Source: Pseudomonas sp. RSB 5.4
GTDB taxonomy: Bacteria > Pseudomonadota > Gammaproteobacteria > Pseudomonadales > Pseudomonadaceae
Assembly: GCF_037126175.1 (NCBI RefSeq)
Contig: NZ_CP146986.1
Span: 3,376,501-3,440,500, forward strand
Direction: 5' to 3'
Length of the DNA stretch: 64,000 nt
Shown here: positions 48,209 to 57,295 of the stretch, piece after piece
How the letters are laid out: each line of letters begins with the position of its first letter
Position numbering within the stretch: the stretch's first letter is position 1
Made by a program: the position numbers and the translations under genes
Notes under the pieces: generated by a model
The model's input: only the letters and a program-made list of their open reading frames with translations
Databases searched by the model: none
What the model was told of the DNA's origin: nothing

Positions 48209-49768
48209 ATGACCGCCAAATCCTTGCTCACCGCTCTACTGCCGCTGGTCTCCGACCTGTCCCGCGAACTGCCCGAAGGCGAGCGCTATCGACGCCTGCT
48301 CGAAGCCCTGCGCGCCCTGCTGCCGTGCGACGCCGCCGCGTTGCTGCGCCTCGACGGCGAATGGCTGGTGCCATTGGCGGTGGATGGATTGAGCACCGAC
48401 ACCCTCGGCCGACGCTTCAAAGTCAGCGAACACCCACGTTTTGCCATCCTGCTGGACGGCGCCGGGCCGACCCGATTCGCCGCCGACAGCGACTTGCCCG
48501 ATCCTTACGATGGCCTGGTCGATGGTCTGGGCGATCACCTCGAAGTCCATGACTGTCTCGGTTGCCCGCTGTTCGTCGAGGAAAAACTCTGGGGCCTGAT
48601 TACCCTTGATGCGCTCGACCCGGAGCGTTTCGAGCCGATCGAACTCGACGCTTTGCAAGCCTTCGCCAGCCTCGCTTCGGCCACGGTCAACGCCGCCGAA
48701 CGCATCGAACGCCTGGCGCTGCGTGCCGAGGACGAGCACCAGCGCGCCGAGGTCTACCGCCAGGCCAGCGGCCAGCAGCCGCGCGAAATGATCGGCCAGA
48801 GCAAGGCGCACAAACGCCTGGTGGAGGAAATCAATCTGGTCGGCGGCAGCGACCTGACCGTGCTGATCACCGGCGAAACCGGGGTCGGCAAGGAACTGGT
48901 GGCGCAGGCGATCCACGCCGCCTCCCCGCGCGCCGACAAACCGATCATCAGCCTCAACTGCGCCGCCCTGCCCGACACCCTGGTCGAGAGCGAACTGTTC
49001 GGCCATGTGCGCGGTGCCTTTACCGGCGCCACCAGCGACCGCCGCGGCAAGTTCGAACTGGCCAATGGCGGCACGCTGTTTCTCGATGAAGTCGGCGAAT
49101 TGTCGCTGACCGTGCAGGCCAAATTGCTGCGCGTGCTGCAAAGCGGCCAGTTGCAGCGGCTTGGCTCGGACAAGGAACACCAGGTCGATGTGCGCCTGAT
49201 CGCCGCGACAAACCGCGATCTGGCTGAAGAAGTGCGCAGCGGCCGCTACCGCGCCGACTTCTATCACCGCCTGAGCGTGTACCCGCTGCGGGTCCCGGCG
49301 CTGCGCGATCGCGGCCGCGATGTGTTGCTGCTCAGCGGCTTCTTTCTGGAACAGAACCGCTCGCGCATGGGCCTCAACAGCCTGCGCCTGAGCAGCGACG
49401 CCCAGGACGCGTTGCTCGCCTACACTTGGCCGGGCAACGTGCGCGAGCTGGAACACTTGATCGGGCGCAGCGCACTGAAGGCGCTGGGCAATTGCAAGGT
49501 AAGGCCGAAGATTCTCAGTTTGAGCGCGGTGGATCTGGATCTGCCGCGTGAGGTTGTGGATAACTCGCCCGCGCCTACTGCCAATATTTTAGCCGTGGCA
49601 CCGTTGATCAATGGCGACTTGCGCAGCGCCACTGAGGAGTATCAGCGCCGCTTGATCAGTGCGGCGCTGGAACGCAATCAGAATAATTGGGCGAGTGCGG
49701 CGCGGGAGTTGGGGCTGGATAGGGCGAATCTTGGGCGGATGGCCAAGCGGTTGGGGATGAAGAGCTAA
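48209..49768 (+). CDS. norR: NorR/FhpR-type nitric-oxide-responsive sigma-54 activator
   Basis: A 519-residue enhancer-binding protein. Residues about 1-180 form a GAF domain, which in NorR holds the iron that senses nitric oxide. The AAA+ domain has Walker A GETGVGKEL near residue 226, GAFTGA at 269-274 for contact with sigma-54, and the second half of the AAA+ core. The C-terminal Fis-type helix-turn-helix is NWASAARELGLDRANLGRMA. In P. aeruginosa the counterpart next to the flavohemoglobin gene is FhpR, so fhpR would be an equally good name. Confidence 0.95.
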   Translation: MTAKSLLTALLPLVSDLSRELPEGERYRRLLEALRALLPCDAAALLRLDGEWLVPLAVDGLSTDTLGRRFKVSEHPRFAILLDGAGPTRFAADSDLPDPYDGLVDGLGDHLEVHDCLGCPLFVEEKLWGLITLDALDPERFEPIELDALQAFASLASATVNAAERIERLALRAEDEHQRAEVYRQASGQQPREMIGQSKAHKRLVEEINLVGGSDLTVLITGETGVGKELVAQAIHAASPRADKPIISLNCAALPDTLVESELFGHVRGAFTGATSDRRGKFELANGGTLFLDEVGELSLTVQAKLLRVLQSGQLQRLGSDKEHQVDVRLIAATNRDLAEEVRSGRYRADFYHRLSVYPLRVPALRDRGRDVLLLSGFFLEQNRSRMGLNSLRLSSDAQDALLAYTWPGNVRELEHLIGRSALKALGNCKVRPKILSLSAVDLDLPREVVDNSPAPTANILAVAPLINGDLRSATEEYQRRLISAALERNQNNWASAARELGLDRANLGRMAKRLGMKS

Positions 49769-49775
49769 AAGCACA

Positions 49776-49951
49776 CCCTCACCCTAGCCCTCTCCCGGAG
49801 GAAGAGGGGACTGATTGGGGGATATTCAAGAATTCCGCCGACGTGAGAGATCTGTACTGAATCCATAATCGACTCGGTCATTCAGGTCGATGTACAGCGC
49901 CAGACACCTCGTTCGGCCCCCTCTCCCTTCGGGAGAGGGCTGGGGTGAGGG
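49776..49951. repeat. Intergenic inverted repeat CCCTCACCC-AGCCCTCTCCC
   Basis: A 21-base arm at 49776-49796 (CCCTCACCCTAGCCCTCTCCC is the pattern) recurs inverted at 49931-49951, about 134 bases away. The right arm also forms a short hairpin CCCTCTCCC/GGGAGAGGG at 49919-49939. It fills most of the 307-base gap between norR and cheV; the rest shows nothing recognisable. Confidence 0.75.
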
Positions 49952-50075
49952 GCTTTGGATCTGCCGCCAGCCGATAACCGACCTAAAGCCCACCCCGTTA
50001 ACGCCGATAACCCGGCATCAATAGTTTCTGGCGATTTGCACCCTCGCCCATCACCTTTTTCCACAGAAGGTTTTT

Positions 50076-50978
50076 ATGTCTTCCAACAAAGCCCGCGCAG
50101 ATTCACTTTCGCTTCTGCTGTTTACCTTGCGCAGCGGCAAGCTGATGGCGATCAACCTGCTGAAAGTCAGTGAAATCATTCCCTGCCCGCCGCTGACCAA
50201 AATGCCGGAGTCGCATCCGCACGTCAAAGGCATCGCCACCCTGCGCGGCGCTTCGCTGTCGGTGATCGACCTCAGCCGCGCCATCGGCGAGCGACCGCTG
50301 GAAGACCCGAACGGCGGCTGCCTGATCGTCACCGACGTCAGCCGCTCCAAGCAGGGCCTGCACGTTCAGGCGGTGAGCAAAATCGTCCATTGCCTGACCA
50401 CCGACATCAAGCCACCGCCTTTCGGCTCCGGCGGCTCGCGCGCCTACATAACCGGCGTGACTTCGGTCGACGGCACACTGGTACAAGTGCTCGACATCGA
50501 GAAAGTCATCCACAGCATCGCCCCGGCGCAGATCGAGATGGCCCCGACCGACCTGAGCATGGAAGATGCCGAAGTCCTGGGCAACGCAAGGATTCTGGTG
50601 GTCGACGACAGTCAGGTGGCGCTGCAGCAATCGGTGCATACCCTGCGCAATCTCGGTCTGCAATGCCACACTGCGCGCAGTGCCAAGGAAGCCATCGACT
50701 GCCTGCTGGATCTGCAAGGCACTGCGCAACAGATCAACCTGATCGTCTCCGACATCGAAATGTCCGAGATGGACGGCTACGCCTTCACCCGCACCCTGCG
50801 CGAGACGCCGGACTTCGCCCACCTCTACGTGCTGCTGCACACCTCGCTCGACAGCGCGATGAACAGCGAGAAAGCACGCCTGGCCGGGGCCAACGCGGTG
50901 CTGACCAAGTTCTCCTCGCCGGAACTGACGCAGCGGCTGATCGAAGCGGCCAAACACGTCGCCGCCAACGGTCACTGA
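50076..50978 (+). CDS. cheV: Chemotaxis protein CheV (CheW-receiver fusion)
   Basis: CheV couples chemoreceptors to CheA and can be phosphorylated. The 300-residue protein has an N-terminal CheW-like domain (LLFTLRSGKLMAINLLKVSE, HVKGIATLRGASLSVIDLSR) and a C-terminal receiver domain beginning ARILVVDDSQVALQQ with phospho-acceptor Asp226 (IVSDIEMSEMDGYAF). It is not next to other che genes; a chemoreceptor gene lies 2 kb downstream. Confidence 0.95.
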   Translation: MSSNKARADSLSLLLFTLRSGKLMAINLLKVSEIIPCPPLTKMPESHPHVKGIATLRGASLSVIDLSRAIGERPLEDPNGGCLIVTDVSRSKQGLHVQAVSKIVHCLTTDIKPPPFGSGGSRAYITGVTSVDGTLVQVLDIEKVIHSIAPAQIEMAPTDLSMEDAEVLGNARILVVDDSQVALQQSVHTLRNLGLQCHTARSAKEAIDCLLDLQGTAQQINLIVSDIEMSEMDGYAFTRTLRETPDFAHLYVLLHTSLDSAMNSEKARLAGANAVLTKFSSPELTQRLIEAAKHVAANGH

Positions 50979-50981
50979 GTC

Positions 50982-51464
50982 TTGGGCCAGACGTACTGCT
51001 TTTTGATGCGGCGCGACCTTCGCCAAGAAGTGCCGCCGATCTACTGGCCGGAAGGCATTGAACTGAGCACTTATCGCCCGGAACTGGCGGCGGTGGTGCA
51101 TCAGCTGATGCAACTCGGCTACCGTGAGGGCGGCGGTCGGGTGCCGGCACTGGAGGAATGGCAGCTGCGCTTCGAGAGCGATCCCGAATACGACCCGGCG
51201 CTGTGTTTCATTGCCAGCGATGCCGAAAGCGTGATCGGCGTGGCGCAGTGCTGGACCAGCTCGTACATCAAGAATCTGGTGGTGCACCCACGCGCTCAGG
51301 GCCGAGGTTTGGGTCGGGCATTGCTGCTGAATGCATTCAAGGTGTTTCAGCAAAGGCGCGAAGGATTTGTCGATCTGAAGGTGCTGGAAGACAACCTGCG
51401 GGCGCAGCGTTTGTATGAAAGTGCCGGGATGATTGTGGTTCGCCGGGAACTTGTGCCGGACTGA
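50982..51464 (+). CDS. GNAT-family N-acetyltransferase
   Basis: A 160-residue protein with the GNAT acetyl-CoA loop in NLVVHPRAQGRGLGRALLL and the C-terminal stretch LKVLEDNLRAQRLYESAGM, both typical. The substrate is unknown. The start is uncertain: TTG 50982 gives 160 residues and ATG 51006 gives 152; neither has a good Shine-Dalgarno sequence. It begins 3 bases after cheV and is probably co-transcribed with it. Confidence 0.85.
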   Translation: MGQTYCFLMRRDLRQEVPPIYWPEGIELSTYRPELAAVVHQLMQLGYREGGGRVPALEEWQLRFESDPEYDPALCFIASDAESVIGVAQCWTSSYIKNLVVHPRAQGRGLGRALLLNAFKVFQQRREGFVDLKVLEDNLRAQRLYESAGMIVVRRELVPD

Positions 51465-51472
51465 TCGACCGT

Positions 51473-51540
51473 CTTCGCGAGCAAGCCCGCTCCCACAGGG
51501 GGAACGCATTCCAAATTGTGGGAGCGGGCTTGCTCGCGAA
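51473..51540. repeat. REP pair (BIME), inverted
   Basis: Units at 51473-51497 and about 51517-51540 are inverted with about 19 bases between, directly after the GNAT gene. Confidence 0.85.
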
Positions 51541-51609
51541 GAGGCCGGTCCAGGCAACTTCTCCCCCTCAGGCATACTCAAACCTTGGCCAAACCAAGGA
51601 TGCCCAGCC

Positions 51610-51933
51610 ATGAAAGCCCTCACCCTAAGCCTGCTCTGCCTCACCGCCCTCGCCTCTCAGGCCCACGCCTCCAGTCCCGACGCCTGGGCCGCCTACGACA
51701 AAACCGTACTCGCCAGTTGCACCAAGGCCAGCGGGCTGAAAGACGCCAAACCGGTCGGCACCCCCGCGCAATTCGATGACCGCGTCGGCTACACCGCCGT
51801 GCTGCTGCAAGGCCAATACCCGCAAAAACACATGAAAGGCCAGCAAGGCACCGAGCTGTGCCTGTACAGCAAAACGTCGAAAACCGCCTTCGTCACCGAA
51901 TGGGACTCGGTCCGTCCGACCGCGAAGCCTTGA
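51610..51933 (+). CDS. Small secreted hypothetical protein
   Basis: A 107-residue protein with a clear Sec signal peptide (MKALTLSLLCLTALASQAHA, cleavage near residue 20). The mature part has two cysteines, in LASCTKASG and ELCLYSKTS, likely disulfide bonded. No family recognised; similar small periplasmic proteins are common in Pseudomonas. Confidence 0.75.
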   Translation: MKALTLSLLCLTALASQAHASSPDAWAAYDKTVLASCTKASGLKDAKPVGTPAQFDDRVGYTAVLLQGQYPQKHMKGQQGTELCLYSKTSKTAFVTEWDSVRPTAKP

Positions 51934-52019
51934 GGGCTGGCGCACAACTTGCTTCGATCAGCCTCAGCCTGGCGACTTTACGTCGCCGTTTCACACTCTG
52001 ATTGAAGATTGATCGTGCA

Positions 52020-52769
52020 ATGAATACGACGTTTTCCTGCGTCGGTTGCGGCAAATGCTGCACCGACCACCATGTGCCCCTGACCCTCGCCGAAGCCCGC
52101 ATGTGGGCGGCGGATGGCGGTCAGGTGATCGTGCTGGTGGAGGCCTTTCTCGGCAACGGCCTGGGCCTGCCGGCGCAGCAGCGTGAACATGCCGAACGGC
52201 GTTCGGCGGTAGTGCGCAGCGGCACTACCGAGGCCCACGTGGCAATCACCTTCGCCGCCTACAACGTCGGTCGCTGCCGGAATCTTGACGATGACAACCT
52301 GTGCCGGATTTACGAACGCCGGCCGTTGGTGTGCAGGATTTATCCGGCAGAAATCAATCCGCACATCGCACTCAACCCTGCCGCCAAGGATTGCCCGCCA
52401 GAGTCATGGCAACAGGGGCCGCTGCTGATTGTCGGCGGGGAGTTGGTCGATCAGGAACTGCTGGAGTTGATCCAGCGTTCGCGTCAGGCCGATCGCGATG
52501 ACATCCGGATCAAGGATGCGATCTGCGCCGCACTGGGGATTCGCACCACAGCGCTCAAGGGCGATGGGTTTACCGCATATTTGCCGGAGATGGGCGCCTT
52601 TGCGGCCGTGATCGATCAGGTTTCAGCTCGGCCGTTGAGTGAAGCATCCAGCGAATGGCTGTTTCATTTGTCCGGGGAGGATGTGGCCGGGCAAGTGTTG
52701 GCGACCGGAGCGCAAGTGGTGACTGAGCCGGCGCAGACGTATGCGTTTATTCCGCTGCGGGCGGCTTGA
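52020..52769 (+). CDS. YkgJ-family cysteine cluster protein
   Basis: A 249-residue protein with the cysteine-rich signature CVGCGKCC at the N-terminus, then NVGRCRNLDDDNLCRIYERRPLVCRIYPAE, the pattern of the YkgJ (zinc- or iron-chelating) family. ATG 52020 was preferred to TTG 52002. The C-terminal half is not shared with the minimal family and has no recognised role. Function unproven. Confidence 0.85.
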   Translation: MNTTFSCVGCGKCCTDHHVPLTLAEARMWAADGGQVIVLVEAFLGNGLGLPAQQREHAERRSAVVRSGTTEAHVAITFAAYNVGRCRNLDDDNLCRIYERRPLVCRIYPAEINPHIALNPAAKDCPPESWQQGPLLIVGGELVDQELLELIQRSRQADRDDIRIKDAICAALGIRTTALKGDGFTAYLPEMGAFAAVIDQVSARPLSEASSEWLFHLSGEDVAGQVLATGAQVVTEPAQTYAFIPLRAA

Positions 52770-52796
52770 TCCGGATTTTGCAGAGATCGAACTGGC

Positions 52797-52893
52797 CTCA
52801 TCGCTGGCAAGCCAGCTCCCACAAGGTTCCATGTCGTGCACAAGTCATGTGAACACTCGAGAAACCTGTGGGAGCTGGCTTGCCAGCGATGAG
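52797..52893. repeat. REP pair of a second subclass, inverted
   Basis: Units with core TCGCTGGCAAGCCAGCTCCCACA at 52797-52823 and 52867-52893 are inverted across about 43 bases. The core differs from the CGCGAGCAAGCCCGC type found elsewhere. They lie between the YkgJ-like gene and the chemoreceptor. Confidence 0.85.
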
Positions 52894-52909
52894 GCCTGTG
52901 GGAACAGCA

Positions 52910-54499
52910 TCAATCCCGAACCTGCCGCCGCCCCCAAAACTCCCGCGCCAGCAACCGCAAATCCCCCGCCAACCCCGCCACATCCTCGGAATTGCGCTGA
53001 CTCTGCCGCCCCTCATCCACCGTCAATTCCGACGCTGTGCGGATACTGACGATGTTGCGGTTGATGTCCTCGCTCACCGCACTCTGCTGCTCCACCGCCG
53101 CCGCAATCTGCAGGCTCATCTCGGTGATCTGCTCGACCCGCTCGCTGATCCCGTCCAGTGCCCGCGCCGCGCGCTGTGCCTGTTCGACGCTGTTATCCAC
53201 ATGTTCGCTGCTCTGCTGCATCACCCGCACCGCATCGCGCGCGCCGTTTTGCAGGGTGCTGATCATCCGCTGAATCTCGTTGGTCGATTGCTGCGTGCGC
53301 TGCGCCAACCCGCGCACCTCATCGGCCACCACTGCAAAACCGCGCCCGGCATCGCCAGCGCGCGCCGCTTCGATCGCCGCGTTGAGCGCCAGCAGATTGG
53401 TCTGCTCGGCGATGCTGCGGATCACCTCCAGCACCCCGGAAATCTCGCTGCTGTGGCCTTCGAGCTGATGAATCACCTCGGTCGCCCGCCGCAATTCCTC
53501 GGCCAGACGCAACACCGCGCTGCGACTCTCGCCCACCAGCCAATGCCCCTCGCGAGTTTCCGTGCCGGCCATGTCCGCCGCCACCGACGCCTGTTGCGCA
53601 TGGCTGGCGACCTGCGCGACACTCGCGGCCATCTGATGAATCGCTGCCGCCACCTGATCGGTTTCGGCCTGCTGGGCCAGCGAACTGCTGTGGCTGCTTT
53701 GCAGATGATCAACCAATTGGGCCGCATGCCCGGCCAACTGCTGCGACGCATCCCCCATGCGCCCGACCACCGCGCCGACCTGCGCTTCGAGCATCTGCAG
53801 GGCGAACTCGATCCGGCCGATTTCATCGCGGCGCCCGGTGTAAATGCTCTGGCTCAACGGATTGTCCGCAACCTGCCGCGCCCGCTCGGTCAGGCGTTCC
53901 AGCGGCCGCAAAATCCAGCGCACGCCCAACGCGCAAAGACTGCTGCCGGCGACAAACGCCACTCCATCAATCCACGCCGACTCCGGGCGCAACCAGGCCT
54001 CGATCCCCAACACCAGACCCAGTAACGCACTGCCCAACGCCGTGATCCTGCCGCGCAGCCCTAAAGTGGGCAGCGGCCGCCGTCCCTTCAACTCTCCACG
54101 CAACTGCGCGTACACCCGCTCCGCCGCCGCCACCTGCCGTGCATCCGGCCGCGTACGCACCGACTGATACTCCACCGCCACGCCGCTCTGCGTAACCGGC
54201 GTGACATACGCGCTGACCCAATAATGATCGCCATTCTTGCAACGATTCTTCACCAGCCCCATCCACGAACGCCCGCTCTTGAGCGTCTGCCACATATGGG
54301 CAAACGCCTGCGCCGGCATGTCCGGGTGACGCAACAAGTTGTGTGGCGTGCCGAGCAATTCGTCGCGGCTATAACCGCTGATCCGGATGAAATCGTCGTT
54401 GGCGTAGGTGATCGCGCTGGTCAGATCGGTGGTCGACAGAATGTTCGCATCGTGCGCCACATCGACGTTACGGCCGGTGACCGGGAGATTGATCTTCAT
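52910..54499 (-). CDS. Methyl-accepting chemotaxis protein with N-terminal PAS domain (Aer-like)
   Basis: A 529-residue receptor. It lacks a periplasmic sensing domain. It begins with a PAS domain (residues about 10-120, with [25 protein letters not shown]), typical of Aer-like redox or energy-taxis sensors. Two membrane segments follow at about 150-200, then HAMP and a signalling domain with the conserved hairpin tip [23 protein letters not shown] 54499 gives [16 protein letters not shown]. Binding of FAD by the PAS domain is possible but cannot be seen. Confidence 0.93.
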   Translation of the reverse strand: MKINLPVTGRNVDVAHDANILSTTDLTSAITYANDDFIRISGYSRDELLGTPHNLLRHPDMPAQAFAHMWQTLKSGRSWMGLVKNRCKNGDHYWVSAYVTPVTQSGVAVEYQSVRTRPDARQVAAAERVYAQLRGELKGRRPLPTLGLRGRITALGSALLGLVLGIEAWLRPESAWIDGVAFVAGSSLCALGVRWILRPLERLTERARQVADNPLSQSIYTGRRDEIGRIEFALQMLEAQVGAVVGRMGDASQQLAGHAAQLVDHLQSSHSSSLAQQAETDQVAAAIHQMAASVAQVASHAQQASVAADMAGTETREGHWLVGESRSAVLRLAEELRRATEVIHQLEGHSSEISGVLEVIRSIAEQTNLLALNAAIEAARAGDAGRGFAVVADEVRGLAQRTQQSTNEIQRMISTLQNGARDAVRVMQQSSEHVDNSVEQAQRAARALDGISERVEQITEMSLQIAAAVEQQSAVSEDINRNIVSIRTASELTVDEGRQSQRNSEDVAGLAGDLRLLAREFWGRRQVRD

Positions 54500-54649
54500 G
54501 GAATAGCGCGCTCGTTTTATTGGAAGAGTCGGCAGGGCTGCTGACTCTAAGCGCACCAATTGGTCAAATATTGATCTGGCTCAGGATCTGAGCACTTAGC
54601 CATCACTGCGACCGAAAATCGCAGTCGATGGCTGAAGGCGGGATGAAAC

Positions 54650-54889
54650 TCAGCGCTTGCCCATCGACCGACGGGTACCCGGCGGCGCCATGCCCGGGGT
54701 CTTGGTGTGGCCATTCTTGGCGCCGTTCTTGTACCACGGCTGATTCGAACCCTTGGCCGCCGCCAACTCACCCGGTTTGAACGGGAACTTGAAAGCCGGA
54801 ATCTCGGGTTTGCTCTCGCTGGCGTCAGCCAGTTCAGACGGGACATCGCTCACAGCGTCGTCAACCGGCGGTTGGGTCGGGGAAGTCAT
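54650..54889 (-). CDS. Small conserved hypothetical protein
   Basis: A 79-residue protein with an acidic, Pro-rich N-terminal half and a basic C-terminus (KGSNQPWYKNGAKNGHTKTP, ending RRSMGKR). No signal peptide. Probably disordered. Codon use looks real and the start MTSPTQPPVDD is reasonable. Function unknown. Confidence 0.55.
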   Translation of the reverse strand: MTSPTQPPVDDAVSDVPSELADASESKPEIPAFKFPFKPGELAAAKGSNQPWYKNGAKNGHTKTPGMAPPGTRRSMGKR

Positions 54890-55000
54890 AAAAGCTCCGC
54901 AAAGCAAAAAGTCGGGCCCGAACAGTGAGCCGCGAAGGCGCGCAGTATACCTGCGCGCCCAGACTCGGCACCTGAAGATTTGCACCGCTCGCCGAACGGT

Positions 55001-55306
55001 TTACAGATAAGTGATGGTGACGATGCCTTTGTCGCTCGACGTCTTCAGCGCTTGATAGGTCATGGAAAACGGCAGCGACTGATGACTGCAAGCGTTGCGA
55101 TAGGTATCCACATCAACTTGCAGACCCGGTTTGATTTCAACCTGACGGGACACATCGGAGGCCAACGACCCGGCACGCGCCACCGCACAACCGGAGTCGA
55201 CAATCTGCCCGGTGAAACGGATCTCGCCGGAAGTCGATTGCGGCGCGGCACAGACTGCCAATGGAAGCAAAACAAGCACACTCGCCAAAGCGGTTTTCAG
55301 ATTCAT
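55001..55306 (-). CDS. Secreted protein resembling type 1 fimbrial major subunits
   Basis: A 101-residue protein with a Sec signal peptide (MNLKTALASVLVLLPLAVCA). The mature part has IRFTGQIVDSGCAVARAG and a second cysteine in RNACSHQSLPF, a pattern like pilin domains of the chaperone-usher pathway, and ends GIVTITYL, resembling a donor strand region. It is shorter than a normal pilin (about 150-180 residues), and no chaperone or usher lies nearby, so it may be a stand-alone relative. Confidence 0.65.
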   Translation of the reverse strand: MNLKTALASVLVLLPLAVCAAPQSTSGEIRFTGQIVDSGCAVARAGSLASDVSRQVEIKPGLQVDVDTYRNACSHQSLPFSMTYQALKTSSDKGIVTITYL

Positions 55307-55489
55307 TGCACGACACTCCCGAAGAGGCCCGCTTAATTTGACGGCCGGGCTGTACAACGTTTATCCGCGGATGGGGGCGGATCTTTAGGAGCGTAGATGT
55401 TGCGAGGCACAAACGTTCCGATTTAGAGATATTGGGTGGTGGAATTGGGGGGATGGTCACGGTTTTGAATGGCGGTGGCTGGACTGTCA

Positions 55490-55638
55490 TCATCGCCAGC
55501 AGGCTGGCTCCCACAATGGGATTGGGTGCATTCAGCTGGAAATTGGTCGGCTGTCAGGCCGCCTTCGCGAGCAAGCCCGCTCCCACAGTTGGATTGAGTG
55601 CATTCAGCAAATTGGTCGGCTCGCAGGCTGGCTCCCAC
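55490..55638. repeat. Three REP units in the same orientation
   Basis: CCAGCAGGCTGGCTCCCACA at about 55490-55515, the CGCGAGCAAGCCCGCTCCCACA type at 55561-55587, and a third, CTCGCAGGCTGGCTCCCACA-like, at about 55618-55638. All read in one direction, unlike the inverted pairs elsewhere, and more than one subclass is present. They lie in an 828-base gap between the pilin-like gene and the RND adaptor gene. Confidence 0.8.
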
Positions 55639-55746
55639 AAAAGCGCTAAAGCCGAACGCACGCTCTTCACCACTCAAATGGCCGAGTGTCAGCTCGCCGA
55701 AAGCTCTTGATCTTGCCGTGCCGGCCCCGTCGGCAGGCTGAGTGGA

Positions 55747-55949
55747 GGGATTGATCCGGGGGTGGGAGCGCAGCGACCGTTTGGCGCAGCCAAACACAGC
55801 GAGAGGAGGTGCAGCGAAGCAAACCGGAGGCGCTGCGCCCGGATCAATCCCGGAGCGAAGGAACCCGAGCCTAAGCGAGGGCCGAACGTTGGGGCCAAGC
55901 CTTTTGCTTACTTTTCGGCGTCTGGAAAAGTGAGCCGCTGTAAGAGCGG
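55747..55949. repeat. Structured non-coding element with several hairpins
   Basis: Perfect 14-base inverted repeats GGGATTGATCCGGG (55747-55760) and CCCGGATCAATCCC (55838-55851) enclose a hairpin TTTGGC-GCA-GCCAAA (55778-55792). To the right lie an 11-bp stem with one G-T pair (55906-55916 with 55925-55935) and a 5-bp stem CCGCT/AGCGG (55935-55949). Short open frames run through it but look non-coding. I remember similar sequence at many loci in Pseudomonas genomes; this needs a search to confirm. Confidence 0.65.
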
Positions 55950-56134
55950 AACCATCAGAAGCCGTTACCGCAGCAACGGATATGTCCCCCATCAACCCAC
56001 AACATGGTCGGCCCAGAGGCCGCCAAGCCACATGAAACTGACAGCGCTGACAGCTAGCCGTCACTCTCCTGACCCCCAAACAAGCTTATAAATACCCAAC
56101 CTGCCCAAACTCAACCCCTTGGCGCCCCAATCGC

Positions 56135-57295
56135 ATGCGAATCCAGAAACGAACCGCCCTGCTCGCCACCCCGCTGATCATCGTCGCCGCTCTGGGCCTG
56201 TGGTACGCCACCAAACCGGCCCAGACCAAACTCGCCGCCCCCACCGCCATCCCGGTCCGGGTCGTGGCAGTCAGCGAAAAGGACGTCCCCCGCTACGTCA
56301 GCGGCATCGGTTCGGTTCTCTCATTGCACAGCGTCGTGGTACGCCCGCAGATCGACGGCATTCTGACAAAGATCCTCGTCAAAGAAGGCCAACTGGTCAA
56401 AGCAGGCGACCTGCTCGCCACCATCGACGACCGCTCGATCCGCGCCAGTCTTGATCAGGCCCGCGCACAACTGGGCGAAAGCCAGGCCCAACTGGAAGTC
56501 GCCCTGGTCAACCTCAAGCGCTACAAACTGCTCAGCGTCGACGACGGCGTCTCCAAGCAGACCTACGATCAGCAACAGGCGCTGGTCAACCAGTTGAAGG
56601 CCACCGCCCAAGGCAACCAGGCCTCGATTGACGCCGCGCAGGTACAACTTTCCTACACCCAGATCCGCTCCCCGGTCACCGGCCGCGTCGGTATTCGCAC
56701 AGTCGATGAAGGCAATTTCCTGCGCATGACCGACACCCAGGGCCTGTTCACCGTCACCCAGATCGACCCGATCGCCGTCGAGTTCTCGCTGCCGCAACAA
56801 ATGCTGCCGACCCTGCAAGGTTTGATCAACGACCCGCAGCACGCGCAGGTCAAGGCCTACATCGGCGCCGACACCGACGGCGAAACCGGCAATCTGCTTG
56901 GCGAAGGTCACCTGACCCTGATCGACAACCAGATCAACGCCAACACCGGCACCATCCGCGCCAAGGCCGAATTCGACAACGCCAGCCAGAAGCTCTGGCC
57001 GGGCCTGCTGGTGACGGTAAAAATTCAGACGGCACTGGATAAGAATGCGCTGGTGGTGCCGCCTACCGTCGTACAACGCGGCCTCGACCAACACTTCGTT
57101 TACCGCGTGAACGGCGACAAGGTCGAAGCCGTACAAGTGCAGATGGTTTATCAGGGCAGCGGCCAGGACATCATCAAAGGCGTGAAGGCGGGTGATCAAT
57201 TAGTCAGTGACGGCCAGTCGCGGCTCAAACCCGGTTCGACCGTGCAGGTGATGACCGAGCCGCCGCAGGTGGTCGAAGCGGAGCCCAAGCCATGA
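56135..57295 (+). CDS. RND efflux periplasmic adaptor subunit (membrane fusion protein)
   Basis: A 386-residue adaptor. It has an N-terminal hydrophobic anchor (LLATPLIIVAALGLWYAT, residues 9-26), a lipoyl-type half (VRPQIDGILTKILVKEGQLVKAGDLLATID), a coiled-coil hairpin (ASLDQARAQLGESQAQLEVA), the second lipoyl half (LSYTQIRSPVTGRVGIRTVD) and the beta-barrel domain. It resembles MdtA-type adaptors. It overlaps the pump gene by 4 bases (ATGA). Confidence 0.94.
   Translation: MRIQKRTALLATPLIIVAALGLWYATKPAQTKLAAPTAIPVRVVAVSEKDVPRYVSGIGSVLSLHSVVVRPQIDGILTKILVKEGQLVKAGDLLATIDDRSIRASLDQARAQLGESQAQLEVALVNLKRYKLLSVDDGVSKQTYDQQQALVNQLKATAQGNQASIDAAQVQLSYTQIRSPVTGRVGIRTVDEGNFLRMTDTQGLFTVTQIDPIAVEFSLPQQMLPTLQGLINDPQHAQVKAYIGADTDGETGNLLGEGHLTLIDNQINANTGTIRAKAEFDNASQKLWPGLLVTVKIQTALDKNALVVPPTVVQRGLDQHFVYRVNGDKVEAVQVQMVYQGSGQDIIKGVKAGDQLVSDGQSRLKPGSTVQVMTEPPQVVEAEPKP

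Noticed and set aside
55742..56091. Overlapping open frames of 60-110 codons in the gap before the RND adaptor
   Set aside because: They run through the inverted repeats of the structured element, and the products are highly basic with no family pattern.
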